From: JAICYJ01 sp963766445 | GTDB lineage: Bacteria; Actinomycetota; Thermoleophilia; Gaiellales; JAICJC01 | Assembly: GCA_963766445.1 (NCBI GenBank) | Contig: CAVXZW010000025.1 | Coordinates: 1 to 64,000, forward strand | Direction: 5' to 3' | Length of the DNA: 64,000 bases | Shown: piece by piece, positions 27,184 to 36,652 of the stretch | Layout: each line of letters starts with the position of its first letter | How positions within the stretch are numbered: position 1 is the stretch's first letter | Translations under genes and position numbers: made by a program | The notes under the pieces: generated by a model | The model's database searches: none | Told to the model about the DNA's origin: nothing | Seen by the model: the letters and a program-made list of their open reading frames with translations, nothing else

Positions 27184-28887
27184 GTGCCCGCACCGCTGAC
27201 GTCCGCGCCCTTCGACCACTGGCCCCGCTACCAGGAGCTGACCGAGCTGCTCCAACGCTGGGCTGCACAGCGGCCGCAGCTGCTCACCGTCGTCTCGATC
27301 GGGCGCTCCCACGAGGGCCGTGACATCTGGATGTGCGAGGTGACCGACGCGTCCACCGGGCCGGCGCGCGACAAACCGGCCGTCTGGGTCGACGCGAACA
27401 TCCACGCCACCGAGGTGACCGGCGGCGCGGCCGCGCTGCACCTGGTGCACACGCTGCTGGCCGGCCACGACGTACACGAGCGGATCGGCCGCGCGCTTCA
27501 CGGCCGCAGCTTCTACGTGGTGCCGCGCCTGAACCCCGACGGCGTCGAGCTGGCCCTGGCCGACGTGCCCCGCTACGTGCGGTCGGGGGTGCGCCCCTGG
27601 CCGCTCCCGACCGAGCTGCCCGGCCTGCACTCGTCCGACGTGGACGGCGACGGCCGCATCCTGTCGATGCGGATCCAGGACGAGACCGGCAGCTGGAAGG
27701 CGCACCCCGAGCGTCCGCGCCTGCTGGTGCCGCGCGGTGCCGACGAGGAGGGCGGCGGGCCGTACTACCGGCTGCTGCCCGAGGGGCACCTGACCGACTA
27801 CGACGGCGACATCATCAAGGTGCCGCCCGGCCTGGCCGGCCTCGACTTCAACCGCAACTTCCCCTACGACTGGCGCCCCCACTCCGATCAGGAGGGGGCC
27901 GGCGCCTACCCGACGTCCGAGCCCGAGATCCGGGCCGCGGTGCAGGCCATCGTCGACCGCCCGAACATCACCTGCGCCGTCAGCTACCACACCTTCGGCG
28001 GGGTGCTGCTGCGGCCCTACGGCGCCCGGCCGGACGACGACTTCCCGCCCGCCGACCTGCGCGCCTACGACCGCATGGCCGACGAGGCGGTGCGCCTCAC
28101 CGGGTACCCGCGCGCGTCCGTCTACCACCACTTCCAGTACGAGCCGAAGACGTGGATGCGGGGCGCCTTCGACGACTGGATCTACGAGCACCTGGGCGTG
28201 TTCGGGTGGACGACCGAGTTCTGGAGCCCGATGCGGGCGGCCGGCGTCGACGTCGGGATGCGATTCATCGACTGGTGGAAGAACCACCCGATCGAGGACG
28301 ACCTGAAGATGCTTGCCTGGTCAGACAACGAGCTGGGCGGACGCGGCTTCATCGACTGGTATCCGTTCGAGCATCCCCAGCTGGGACCGGTCGAGCTGGG
28401 CGGCTGGGACGAGGTCAACGTGCTCAGCAACGCACCGTTCGAGCGGCTCGAGGCCGAGGTCGCGCCGCACAGCGAGTGGGCCGTCTACCTGGCGCTGGTG
28501 TCGCCGCGGCTGGCGGTGCGGTCGTTCACGGCGGAAGCGGTGGCCGGCGGCACCCACCGCCTGCGGCTGGTGGTGCAGAACACCGGCTGGCTGCCGACCA
28601 ACGTGTCGAAGAAGGCGATCGAGCAAAAGGCGGTGCGCCCGGTCGAGGTGGATCTGGAGCTGGGCGACGGCGCGCAGCTGGTGTCGGGCCTGGCGCACAC
28701 GGAGCTGGACCAGCTGACCGGACGCGGCGGCGCCATCAGCATGCTGGGCTGGGACGCGGGCCACGAGCCGAGCAGCGAGCGGGTGCGTGTCGAGTGGGTG
28801 GTCGAGGCACCCGCCGGCACGGTGGTGCGTGCGACGGCGCGGCATCCGCGCGCCGGCGTCTGCAGCGCCGAGCTGACGCTGGCATAG
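27184..28887 (+). CDS. M14-family zinc carboxypeptidase
   Basis: 567-residue metallocarboxypeptidase without a signal peptide. The zinc site is HATE in DANIHATEVTGG plus the His of AVSYHTFGG; the catalytic glutamate is in GWTTEFWSP. LDFNRNFPYDW carries the substrate-binding Asn-Arg. The catalytic domain fills about residues 10-390; the remaining 170 residues are a beta-sandwich-like tail of unknown role. The GTG at 27184 was chosen because the peptide block FDHWPRYQELTELLQ begins soon after; a start 33 bases upstream is possible. A bidirectional terminator hairpin follows at 28891. Confidence 0.87.
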   Translation: MPAPLTSAPFDHWPRYQELTELLQRWAAQRPQLLTVVSIGRSHEGRDIWMCEVTDASTGPARDKPAVWVDANIHATEVTGGAAALHLVHTLLAGHDVHERIGRALHGRSFYVVPRLNPDGVELALADVPRYVRSGVRPWPLPTELPGLHSSDVDGDGRILSMRIQDETGSWKAHPERPRLLVPRGADEEGGGPYYRLLPEGHLTDYDGDIIKVPPGLAGLDFNRNFPYDWRPHSDQEGAGAYPTSEPEIRAAVQAIVDRPNITCAVSYHTFGGVLLRPYGARPDDDFPPADLRAYDRMADEAVRLTGYPRASVYHHFQYEPKTWMRGAFDDWIYEHLGVFGWTTEFWSPMRAAGVDVGMRFIDWWKNHPIEDDLKMLAWSDNELGGRGFIDWYPFEHPQLGPVELGGWDEVNVLSNAPFERLEAEVAPHSEWAVYLALVSPRLAVRSFTAEAVAGGTHRLRLVVQNTGWLPTNVSKKAIEQKAVRPVEVDLELGDGAQLVSGLAHTELDQLTGRGGAISMLGWDAGHEPSSERVRVEWVVEAPAGTVVRATARHPRAGVCSAELTLA

Positions 28888-28890
28888 CGA

Positions 28891-28925
28891 CAGCCGCCCG
28901 GCGGCGCGATGCCATCGGGCGGCTG
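28891..28925. terminator. Bidirectional terminator hairpin
   Basis: A 10-bp perfect stem, CAGCCGCCCG with CGGGCGGCTG, and a 15-base loop, placed between the convergent carboxypeptidase and lon genes. Only weak T-rich sequence follows on either side, as is common in GC-rich actinobacteria. Confidence 0.75.
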
Positions 28926-28940
28926 TGGTGTGTTGTCTGC

Positions 28941-31217
28941 CTAGACGCGGACCGCGACGGGCTCGAGGGCGATCGCCAGCACCTCGTCCACGGTCATCAC
29001 GGGATGGAAGTTCATGCTCTCCCGCACGTCGTCGGGCACGTCCTCCAGATCGGCCCGGTTTCGCTCCGGGATGATCACGTCGGTGAGCCCCGCCGCGTGC
29101 GCGGCCAGCACCTTCTGCTTGAGCCCGCCGATCGGCAGCACCCGGCCCTGCAGCGTGACCTCTCCGGTCATGCCGACCGTGTGCTTGACCTTCCGCTCCG
29201 TCAGCAGCGACGCCAGCGCGGTCACCATCGTGATGCCGGCGCTGGGGCCGTCCTTCGGGATCGCCCCCGCGGGGACGTGGACGTGGAAGCCCTTGTCCTC
29301 GAACGCGTGTGCGTCGATGCCGAGCTCGGCCGTGTGGCCGCGCACGTAGGACAGCGCGATCCGCGCCGACTCCTTCATCACGTCGCCCAGCTGGCCGGTC
29401 AGCTCCAGTCCGGAGCCGCCCGCCACCGACGTGGCCTCGACGAACAGCACGTCGCCACCGGTACCGGTCACCGCTAGGCCGGTTGCCACACCGGGCACCG
29501 CCGTGCGGATCGCAGCCTCCTGGTAGAAGCGCTGCTTGCCCAGCGCCGAGCGCGCCTCGTCGACCGTCACCTCGAGCGGGGCCTTGGCCTTCCCGGACGC
29601 GATCTGGGTGGCGGTCTTGCGCAGCACCGTCCCCAGCTCACGCTCGAGCTGGCGCACGCCCGCCTCGCGGGTGTACTCGGTCACGATCAGCTTCAGCACG
29701 TCGTCGGATACCTGCACCTCGTCCTCCAGCAGCCCGTTTCGCTCACGCTGGCGCGGCCACAGGTAGCCACGGGCGATCGCGACCTTCTCGTCGGTGGTGT
29801 ACCCGTCGAAGCGGATCACCTCCATGCGGTCGAGCAGCGGCCCGGGGATCGAGTCGGCCACGTTCGCGGTGGCGATAAACAGCACCTCGGACAGGTCAAG
29901 CTCGACGTCCAGGTAGTGGTCCCGGAACGAGTGGTTCTGAGCCGGGTCGAGCACCTCCAGCAGCGCGGACGACGGATCGCCGCGCCAGTCGGCGCCGACC
30001 TTGTCGACCTCGTCCAGCATGATCACGGGGTTCATCGTGCCGGCGTCTCGCAGCGCCCGCACCAGCCGCCCCGGCAGGGCGCCGATGTAGGTACGGCGAT
30101 GACCGCGGATCTCGGCCTCGTCACGCACGCCGCCCAGCGACATGCGAACGAACTCGCGGCCGGTGGCCCGTGCGATCGACTCGCCGATCGAGGTCTTGCC
30201 CGTGCCGGGAGGCCCGATCAGCGTGAGGATGGCACCCGAGCGCTTGTCGGCGGCGATGCCGCGATCCTGCCGCAGCTTGCGCACGGCCAGGTACTCGGTG
30301 ATGCGGTCCTTGACGTCCTCGAGGCCGGCGTGATCGGCGTCCAGCACCTCGCGTGCGTGCACCGGGTCCAGCCGCTCCTCGCTGCGCTTGCTCCACGGCA
30401 CGGCGATCAGCCAGTCCAGGTAGGACCGGATCATCGACGCCTCGCCGGACTGGTCGCCCATGCGCTCCATCCGCGACAGCTCGCGCTCGGCCTGCTCATG
30501 CACCTCTTCGGGCATGCCGGCCTCTTCGATCTTGGCGCGGTACTCGTCGATCACCGACGCGTCATCCTCGCCCAGCTCCTTGCGGATCGAGTCCATCTGC
30601 TTGCGCAGGAAGTACTCGCGCTGCTGCTTCTGCGCACCGGTCTCGACGTCGTCGCGGATGCGCTGCCTGACCTGAGCCTGCGCCAGCGCCTCGCGCTGCG
30701 CCTCCAGGGCCAGCCGCAGGCGCTCGATCACATCGAGCTCCTCCAGCAGCGCCAGCTTCTGCTCAAACGACAGGTCGGGCGAGTAGCCGGCGCTGTCGGC
30801 CAGCGCTCCGGCGTCGGTGATCGAGCGCAGGAACGCCGCCACGCGGCCGTCGTCGCCGCGCAACTCCAGCTTCTCCTCGACCACGGCCCGGAACTCCTGC
30901 TCCAGCTCGCGCGTCTTGACGGGAGCCGGCACCTCGTCCACGTGGCGCTCGGCGGCGACCCGCAGGCGACCGGAGGAATCGGCCTCGGCCGCGCCCAGAA
31001 CGGCGCGGTGCAGGGCGTTCAGCGACACGGCGGTGACGCCGCGCGGCAGCCTCGCCCGCTCGGTCACCTCGGCCACGACGCCGACCTTCGCGTACTCGCC
31101 CTCGTGCGTGGGCACCAGCAGCACGCGCTGCTCGTCGCCGACGTCGATGGGGAGGGTGATGCTCATGTTCGGGAAGACGACTGCGTCTTCCAGTGGGATC
31201 AACAGATAGGTATCCAT
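28941..31217 (-). CDS. lon: ATP-dependent protease Lon
   Basis: Cytosolic AAA+ protease of 758 residues, normal for LonA. Order: N-terminal substrate domain (1-200), coiled-coil region with QKQQREYFLRKQMDSIRKEL, AAA module with Walker A GPPGTGKTS, Walker B VIMLDEVDK, and the protease domain with catalytic Ser659 in KDGPSAGIT and Lys702 in GGLKQKVLAA, spaced 43 residues as in E. coli Lon. No frame break. The ATG lies only about one base from the expected transcription start of its TTGACA-type promoter, so the mRNA may be leaderless. A marR-type regulator diverges from it and the two promoters overlap. Confidence 0.97.
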   Translation of the reverse strand: MDTYLLIPLEDAVVFPNMSITLPIDVGDEQRVLLVPTHEGEYAKVGVVAEVTERARLPRGVTAVSLNALHRAVLGAAEADSSGRLRVAAERHVDEVPAPVKTRELEQEFRAVVEEKLELRGDDGRVAAFLRSITDAGALADSAGYSPDLSFEQKLALLEELDVIERLRLALEAQREALAQAQVRQRIRDDVETGAQKQQREYFLRKQMDSIRKELGEDDASVIDEYRAKIEEAGMPEEVHEQAERELSRMERMGDQSGEASMIRSYLDWLIAVPWSKRSEERLDPVHAREVLDADHAGLEDVKDRITEYLAVRKLRQDRGIAADKRSGAILTLIGPPGTGKTSIGESIARATGREFVRMSLGGVRDEAEIRGHRRTYIGALPGRLVRALRDAGTMNPVIMLDEVDKVGADWRGDPSSALLEVLDPAQNHSFRDHYLDVELDLSEVLFIATANVADSIPGPLLDRMEVIRFDGYTTDEKVAIARGYLWPRQRERNGLLEDEVQVSDDVLKLIVTEYTREAGVRQLERELGTVLRKTATQIASGKAKAPLEVTVDEARSALGKQRFYQEAAIRTAVPGVATGLAVTGTGGDVLFVEATSVAGGSGLELTGQLGDVMKESARIALSYVRGHTAELGIDAHAFEDKGFHVHVPAGAIPKDGPSAGITMVTALASLLTERKVKHTVGMTGEVTLQGRVLPIGGLKQKVLAAHAAGLTDVIIPERNRADLEDVPDDVRESMNFHPVMTVDEVLAIALEPVAVRV

Positions 31218-31224
31218 GATCTGC

Positions 31225-31275
31225 AGTCTACCTCGATGGTTGAGGTTGTCAAATATGTCGATTTGTGATTATTAT
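31225..31275. promoter_or_regulatory. Overlapping divergent promoters of lon and marR
   Basis: Plus strand: TTGTCA (31246-31251), an 18-base spacer, TATTAT (31270-31275), with the marR ATG at 31282. Minus strand: TTGACA (31252-31247), a 16-base spacer, TAGACT (31230-31225), with the lon ATG at 31217. The two -35 boxes share the same heptamer TTGTCAA. Each ATG falls about 6-7 bases after its -10 box, which suggests two leaderless transcripts. An imperfect inverted repeat TCAAAT…ATTTGTGA (31249-31268) lies inside the marR promoter and is a likely MarR operator that could also affect lon. Confidence 0.7.
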
Positions 31276-31281
31276 AGTCGC

Positions 31282-31701
31282 ATGAGCAATGACGCAAGCG
31301 AAGCCTGGACCCTGCTGTTCCGCCTGTTCGTCTCGCAGCGAGGGCGCGTCCCGCAGGTGGCCGCCGAGTTCGATCTGTCCCCCATGCAGGCGCACGTGCT
31401 GCGCCTGCTCGAGCCTGACCAGCCGCTGCCGATGCGCACGCTGGCCCGCAAGCTCTGCTGCGACGCATCCAACGTGACCGGCATCGTCGACCGGCTCGAG
31501 GAGCGCGGCCTGGTGCGCCGCGACGCCGCCCCCGGCGATCGCCGCGTGAAGATGCTGGTGGTGACCAACGACGGAATGGAGGTGCGGCGCCGGATCGTGC
31601 GACGCCTGTCGGAGGCACCCGAGCCGATCGCACGGCTGTCCGCAACCGATCAGCGCGCGCTGCGCGAGATCCTGAACCGGGCGCTCGAGCCGGGCCTGTG
31701 A
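31282..31701 (+). CDS. MarR-family transcriptional regulator
   Basis: 139-residue winged-helix regulator: helices ASEAWTLLFRLFVSQ, recognition region TLARKLCCDASNVTGIVDRLEERGLV and the wing RRDAAPGDRRVKMLVVT. The ATG at 31282 is preferred because it sits just behind a strong -10 box; the upstream in-frame codons overlap the promoter. The stop overlaps the GTG of an ABC exporter gene, so it very probably regulates that exporter and itself. Two adjacent cysteines (KLCCD) stand in the recognition region and could make it redox-responsive, which is speculation. Confidence 0.88.
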   Translation: MSNDASEAWTLLFRLFVSQRGRVPQVAAEFDLSPMQAHVLRLLEPDQPLPMRTLARKLCCDASNVTGIVDRLEERGLVRRDAAPGDRRVKMLVVTNDGMEVRRRIVRRLSEAPEPIARLSATDQRALREILNRALEPGL

Positions 31702-33474
31702 CCGAGGCCACCAAGCCCACCCAGACGCGGCGGATCCTGCGCCTGTTCCATTCCTACCGGATGCGGCTGTCCGCCCTGCTGGGGATGATCGTGATCTCGG
31801 CCGGGATCAGCATGATCTCGCCGTTCCTGCTCCGCGACCTGCTCGACAACGTGCTCTCGCAGGGCAGCCACCTCGACACGCGCAGGCTGACGCTGCTGGT
31901 GGCCGGGATGGTGGCGATCCCGATCGTGACAGGCGTGATCGGCGTCGCCCAGACCTGGCAGTCGAACCTGATCGGCCAGCAGGTGATGCACGACCTGCGG
32001 GCCTCGGTCTACACGCACCTGCAGCGCCTGTCGCTGGCCTTCTTCACGCGCACCCGCACCGGCGAGGTGCAGTCGCGGATCGCGAACGACATCGGCGGCG
32101 TGCAGACGGTCGTCACCACCACCGCCACCTCGATCGCCTCGAACGTGACGACGGTGCTGGCCACCACCGTCGCGATGGCGGTGCTCGACTGGCGCCTGAC
32201 GCTGGCCTCGTTCGCGATCCTGCCGCTGTTCGTCTGGATGACGCGGCGCGTGGGCCGCGTCCGCAAGGCGCTGGCCGCGACCATGCAGGGCTCGCTGGCC
32301 GACATCTCGACGCTGGTCGAGGAGTCGCTGTCGGTGTCGGGGGTGCTGCTGGCAAAGACGATGGGCCAGACCGGCGACCTGACCCGGCGCTTCTCCGACG
32401 AGAGCCGGCGCCTGGCCGACCTGGAGCTGCGCCAGCGCATGGCCGGCCGCTGGATGATGGCGACGATCCAGGCCACCTTCGCGATCATGCCGGCGCTGAT
32501 GTACGGCATCGCCGGCTACGGGATGGCGCGCGGGGGCACCGTCGTCTCGATCGGCACGCTGGTGGCGTTCACGACGCTGCAGACGCGGCTGCTGTTCCCG
32601 ATCGGCTCGCTGCTGAACGTGCAGGCCGACCTGCAGACCTCGACGGCGCTGTTCGACCGGGTGTTCGAGTACCTCGACCTGCCGGTCGAGATCGAGGAGC
32701 CGGCCAGACCCGGTGCCGTTCGACCCGGCCCGCGCGGCAGGCGAGGTCGAGTTCCGCAACGTCGGGTTCCACTACGACGAGGCCGGCGGCCCCACCCTGC
32801 GCGACATCAACTTCGTCGCACCCGCGGGCAGCCGCGTGGCGATCGTGGGCGAGACCGGGGCCGGCAAGACGACGCTCGGCTATCTGACCGCCCGTCTCTA
32901 CGACGTGACCGACGGCGCCGTGCTGATCGACGGCGTCGACGTCCGCGATCTCTGCTTCGACGCGCTGCGCGGCACCGTCGGGGTGGTGTCGCAGGAGACC
33001 TACCTGTTCCACGGCACGGTGCGCGACAACCTGCGGTTCGCAAAGCCGTCGGCGACCGACGAGGAGCTCGAGCAGGCGGCGCGCGCGGCCCAGATCCACG
33101 ACCACCTGGCGTCGCTGCCGGAGGGGTACGACACGGTGGTGGGCGAGCGCGGCTACCGCTTCTCGGGCGGGGAGAAGCAGCGCCTGGCGATCGCCCGCGC
33201 GGTGCTGCGCGACCCACCGGTGATGGTGCTGGACGAGGCCACGAGCGCGCTGGACGTGGAGACGGAGCGGGCCGTGCAGGAGGCGCTGGAGCATCTGTCA
33301 CGGGGCCGCACCACGATCGCCATCGCACACCGGCTGTCGACCATCCGCGACTCGGACATGATCCTGATGCTGGACGAGGGCCGCGTGATCGAGCGCGGCA
33401 CCCACGAGGAGCTGGTCGCGCTGGGCGGCCGCTACGCCGCGCTGGTCGAGCGCGACGCCGTGGTCGGGGTCTAG
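31698..33474 (+). CDS. ABC exporter, ABCB half-transporter (one frameshift)
   Basis: Multidrug- or lipid-type exporter of about 591 residues, with membrane and ATPase domains in one chain, working as a dimer. Six membrane helices lie in residues 20-310, with the coupling segment LQRLSLAFFTRTRTGE. The ATPase has Walker A GETGAGKTT, Q-loop VVSQETYLF, signature FSGGEKQRLAIARA, Walker B VMVLDEATSALD and H-loop IAIAHRLST. One extra C near 32710 (AGACCCGGTG for AGACCGGTG) breaks the frame between the two domains. The GTG start overlaps the marR stop. Confidence 0.92.
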
Positions 33475-33516
33475 AGCGGCGCGCGTCTCTCCGCTCGCCG
33501 GCGAGAGTGGGAACAA

Positions 33517-33535
33517 GCCGGCGGGCATCGCCGGC
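33517..33535 (+). terminator. Short GC hairpin after the ABC exporter gene
   Basis: GCCGGCG, five-base loop, CGCCGGC, 43 bases after the exporter stop and 38 bases before the next start. No T-run follows, so it is a weak terminator candidate. Confidence 0.4.
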
Positions 33536-33572
33536 GCGAGGCCCGCTTCGCTACCCTTCTGGATCCAAAGTC

Positions 33573-34283
33573 ATGAACCGCTCGTACCGCACCGCCGACC
33601 CCTACCGCGACCTGGACGTGATCGACGCCCGCGCGCCACGGGCCAACCAGACCGTGGTCGGCCTGGTCGCCCTGGCCGGCGTGATCACCGGGGAGTGGTG
33701 GCTGCTGGCGCTGGTGGCGGCCCAGCTGGCGCTGGGGCTGACGATGGGACGCCGCTGGTGCCTGGCCTGTGTCGCGTACTTCGAGCTGCTGCAGCCGCGC
33801 ATCGGCGAGGGCCCACTGGAGGACTCACGGCCGCCGCGGTTCGCAAACCTGATGGGCGTGGCCGTGCTGACGCCGGCGGCGATCGCCTACCTGGCCGGGC
33901 TGCCGCTGCTGGGCGCCGTGCTGGGCCTGCTGGTGGCGACGCTGGCGCTGCTGTCGGCGGCCACCGGGTTCTGCACCGGCTGCCAGATCTACAAGCTGGC
34001 GGCGCGCGTGCGCGGCCTCGGGCGCGGGCATGGCCACATCGAGCGGATCGAGCTTTCCGACTTCGGCGACGCACTCGCCCCCAACACGGTCGTGCAGTTC
34101 ACCCACCCGCTCTGCTCCGACTGCCACCGGCTGGAGCGCGAGCTGCGCGACGAGGGCCGCACCGTGGTCACGGTGGACGTGCGCAGCCAGCCCCAGCTGG
34201 CCCGCAAGTACGGCGTGGGCGTGGTGCCCACGGCCGTGACCGTGGACGGCTCCGGCGCCGTCCTGGCGCGGCTGCGACCGTAG
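33573..34283 (+). CDS. DUF4395 membrane domain fused to a thioredoxin-like domain
   Basis: 236 residues. The first 150 match the DUF4395 membrane family: RANQTVVGLVALAGVITGEW, then PPRFANLMGVAVL and several membrane helices. The last 80 residues are a thioredoxin-like fold, with THPLCSDCHRLERELR as active site and VGVVPTAVTVDGSG as the cis-proline strand. Three CxxC pairs can be counted: Cys63/66, Cys134/137 and Cys181/184. In many actinobacteria a DUF4395 protein and a small thioredoxin are encoded side by side; here they are one chain, which suggests thiol electron transfer across the membrane in the manner of DsbD/TlpA pairs. That role is inference. Confidence 0.8.
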   Translation: MNRSYRTADPYRDLDVIDARAPRANQTVVGLVALAGVITGEWWLLALVAAQLALGLTMGRRWCLACVAYFELLQPRIGEGPLEDSRPPRFANLMGVAVLTPAAIAYLAGLPLLGAVLGLLVATLALLSAATGFCTGCQIYKLAARVRGLGRGHGHIERIELSDFGDALAPNTVVQFTHPLCSDCHRLERELRDEGRTVVTVDVRSQPQLARKYGVGVVPTAVTVDGSGAVLARLRP

Positions 34284-35008
34284 GGACCCTGCCGCGGCGC
34301 CCAGTGGGGCGCACCGAACGACCAGTCCAGGTGCGGGTGGAAGTTGTTGATGGCCAGCACCCAGATGTACCAGCCGATGATCGACGCGTAGCCGAAGAAG
34401 GCGCTGGTGCGGTAGACGGTCAGCATCACCGTCTCACCGGTGTAGCGGTGCATCCATGACCAGAACGGATCGCTGGGATACAGCTCGTCGCGGAAGTACG
34501 TGATCGTGAACATGCGCCAGTAGCGCAGCAGCCAGAGCGCCCAGAACGCATCCCAGACGCCGCCCAGCGAGGTGTAGTAGGCAACCGCATCCTTGGCGCG
34601 GCCGGCCTCGCCGACGTACTCCCAGAGCCCGAAGTGCATGTGCCAGGTCGAGAACGGAAACAGCATCATCACGCCCACTGAGTCCAGCGAGTCGGACAGG
34701 ACGTGGGCGATCGCTCCGATCAGGTACGAGAACGCCCAGGTGCGGTTCTTGGTCAGGAGCAGGATCACCCCCGTCACGGCGAACCCCCAGAACGGTGTGT
34801 GGGTGAACCCGGCACCCGGCCAGCCGCGGTGGAACTGCACGGGGTCGGACAGGATCGCGTCGTGGTGGGAGAACCCGAAGCCGTACACCGCCCACTTGGT
34901 CAGCACGTCCGGCGAGTAGGAGCCGATCAGGCACCAGACGATGCTGATGCGCGCGCCGAGCTTGGCGCGGAACAGGTATGGCTCGAGGTCGTGAGCCGCC
35001 CAGCTCAC
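34284..35008 (-). CDS. YdjM/DUF457-like membrane hydrolase, C-terminus uncertain
   Basis: Integral membrane protein of about 240 residues with a conserved polar core AHVLSDSLDSVGVMMLFPF and FGFSHHDAILSD, as in the LexA-regulated YdjM/DUF457 family of putative metal-dependent hydrolases. The GTG start at 35008 overlaps the stop of a small membrane-protein gene. Recognisable sequence ends at about …HLDWSFGAPHWAPRQGP; the frame then stays open through the opposite strand of the thioredoxin-fusion gene to 33989, which is unlikely to be coding. A one-base insertion that hides the real stop is the probable reason. Confidence 0.6.
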
Positions 35009-35193
35009 AGATGGCCGCGGGTCAGCTTGGGCGCGAGCCACGTCGCGAACAGCACCAGCGGCGCCATCTCCCAGAAGCCGAGCAGGAAGAAGGCCGGCGC
35101 GGACACCCCGAGGCTGACCGCGATCGCCAGCACGATCAGCCAGTAGACGACCGGATGCAGACGGCGGTCGGGAGCTTCCTCGGCGTCGTTCAT
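35005..35193 (-). CDS. Small two-helix membrane protein
   Basis: 62 residues, N-terminal charged tail (MNDAEEAPDRRLHP) and two membrane helices, YWLIVLAIAVSLGVSAPAFF and MAPLVLFATWLAP. No family recognised. Its stop overlaps the GTG of the YdjM-like gene (GTGA), so the two proteins are probably made together and may interact. It diverges from the cystathionine beta-synthase gene. Confidence 0.65.
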   Translation of the reverse strand: MNDAEEAPDRRLHPVVYWLIVLAIAVSLGVSAPAFFLLGFWEMAPLVLFATWLAPKLTRGHL

Positions 35194-35254
35194 CCGCGGC
35201 AGCCTACTGCCCGGGGCCGACACCAACCAGCCCGATCCGATTACAGTCCCGCCG

Positions 35255-36652
35255 ATGCCGCGCAGCTATCCCACCGTGCTCGACCTGGTCGGAAACACGC
35301 CGATCGTGCGCCTGCAGCGGATCACCGAGGGGCTGGCGCCGACGGTGCTGGCCAAGCTCGAGTACCTGAACCCGGGCGGATCGGTCAAGGACCGGATCGG
35401 GCTGCGCATGATCGAGGCCGCCGAGCGCGAGGGCAAGCTGCGCCCCGGCGGCACCATCGTCGAGCCCACCTCCGGCAACACCGGCGTCGGCCTCGCGATC
35501 GCCGCCGCCATCCGCGGATACCGCTGCATCTTCGTGATGCCGGACAAGATGAGCCAGGAGAAGATCTCGCTGCTGCGCGCCTACGGCGCGGAGGTGGTGA
35601 TCTGCCCGACCGCGGTCGAGCCAGAGTCGCCGGAGAGCTACTACTCGGTCTCCGACCGGCTGGCCGAGGAGATCCCCGGCGGGTTCAAGCCCGACCAGTA
35701 CTCGAACGCGGCCAACCCCCAGGCCCACTACGAGACCACCGGGCCGGAGATCTGGGAGCAGACCGGCGGCGAGCTGGATGCGGTCGTGATCGCGCTGGGC
35801 ACCGGCGGCACCGTGTCGGGCGTGGCCCGCTACCTGAAGGAGCAGAACCCGGAGCTGCGCGTGGTCGGCGCCGACCCGGAGGGCTCGATCTACTCGCAGC
35901 CGAACGACGTCCATCCCTACATGGTGGAGGGCATCGGCGAGGATTTCTTCCCCGAGACCATGGACCTGACGCTGATCGACGACTTCGTCACCGTCAGCGA
36001 CCGCGACTCGTTCCTGACCGCCCGGCGGATGGCCCGCCAGGAGGGGTTGCTGGTGGGCGGCTCCGGCGGCACCGCCGTGTGGGCGGCGCTGGAGACGGCT
36101 CGGCTCCACGGCCCCGAGGCCACGATCCTCACCATCATCCCCGACGGTGGCCGCTCCTACCTGTCGAAGTTCTACGACGACAACTACATGCTCCAGTACG
36201 GCTTCCTGGAGCGCGCGGCGCCGTCGCCGACTGTCGCCGAGGTGCTGCGCCACACCCGTCGCGAGCACGCCGAGCTGCCGGCTCTGGTCACCATCGCGGC
36301 CGACCACAAGGTGGGCGAGGCGATCGAGCTGATGCAGCGCTACTCGATCTCCCAGCTGCCGGTGGTGCGCGCCGACCCGGTCGCGTCGCTGGCCGACGTG
36401 GTCGGATCGCTGCAGGAGCGGGGACTGCTCGACCGCGTGTTCAAGAGCCCGGACGCCCTCAACGAGGGCGTCGCCCAGGCCATGCAACCGCCGCTGCACG
36501 TGGTCGACGCGACCGAGTCGGTCGATCGCGTGTTCGCCGACCTGACAGCCGGCAGCCCGGCCGTGGTCGTCGTCGAGGACGGCCGGCCCGCGGGCATGCT
36601 GACCCGCTCCGACCTGCTCGAGTACCTCGCCGACCGACGAAACGGCGTGTGA
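35255..36652 (+). CDS. cbs: Cystathionine beta-synthase
   Basis: PLP enzyme joining serine (or O-acetylserine) and homocysteine to cystathionine. 465 residues: catalytic fold-type II domain with the Schiff-base lysine in NPGGSVKDRIG (about residue 45), the PLP-binding loop TSGNTGVGLAIA and GTGGTVSGVARYL, followed after residue 330 by two CBS regulatory repeats (TIAADHKVGEAIELMQRYS… and VVVVEDGRPAGMLTRSDLL). No haem-binding N-terminal extension. With the cystathionine gamma-lyase-type gene 1.2 kb downstream it gives a reverse transsulfuration route. The TGA overlaps the start of the YcaQ-type gene. Confidence 0.93.
   Translation: MPRSYPTVLDLVGNTPIVRLQRITEGLAPTVLAKLEYLNPGGSVKDRIGLRMIEAAEREGKLRPGGTIVEPTSGNTGVGLAIAAAIRGYRCIFVMPDKMSQEKISLLRAYGAEVVICPTAVEPESPESYYSVSDRLAEEIPGGFKPDQYSNAANPQAHYETTGPEIWEQTGGELDAVVIALGTGGTVSGVARYLKEQNPELRVVGADPEGSIYSQPNDVHPYMVEGIGEDFFPETMDLTLIDDFVTVSDRDSFLTARRMARQEGLLVGGSGGTAVWAALETARLHGPEATILTIIPDGGRSYLSKFYDDNYMLQYGFLERAAPSPTVAEVLRHTRREHAELPALVTIAADHKVGEAIELMQRYSISQLPVVRADPVASLADVVGSLQERGLLDRVFKSPDALNEGVAQAMQPPLHVVDATESVDRVFADLTAGSPAVVVVEDGRPAGMLTRSDLLEYLADRRNGV

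Noticed and set aside
33989..34283. Extension of the YdjM-like protein across the thioredoxin-fusion gene
   Set aside because: The antisense peptide loses all resemblance to the family and is arginine/serine-rich, as expected of a shadow frame in GC-rich DNA.
31698..34283. One giant protein joining the ABC exporter membrane domain to the DUF4395-thioredoxin protein
   Set aside because: The bridge is out-of-frame exporter sequence produced by an extra C near 32710; the ATPase domain is intact in the corrected frame.
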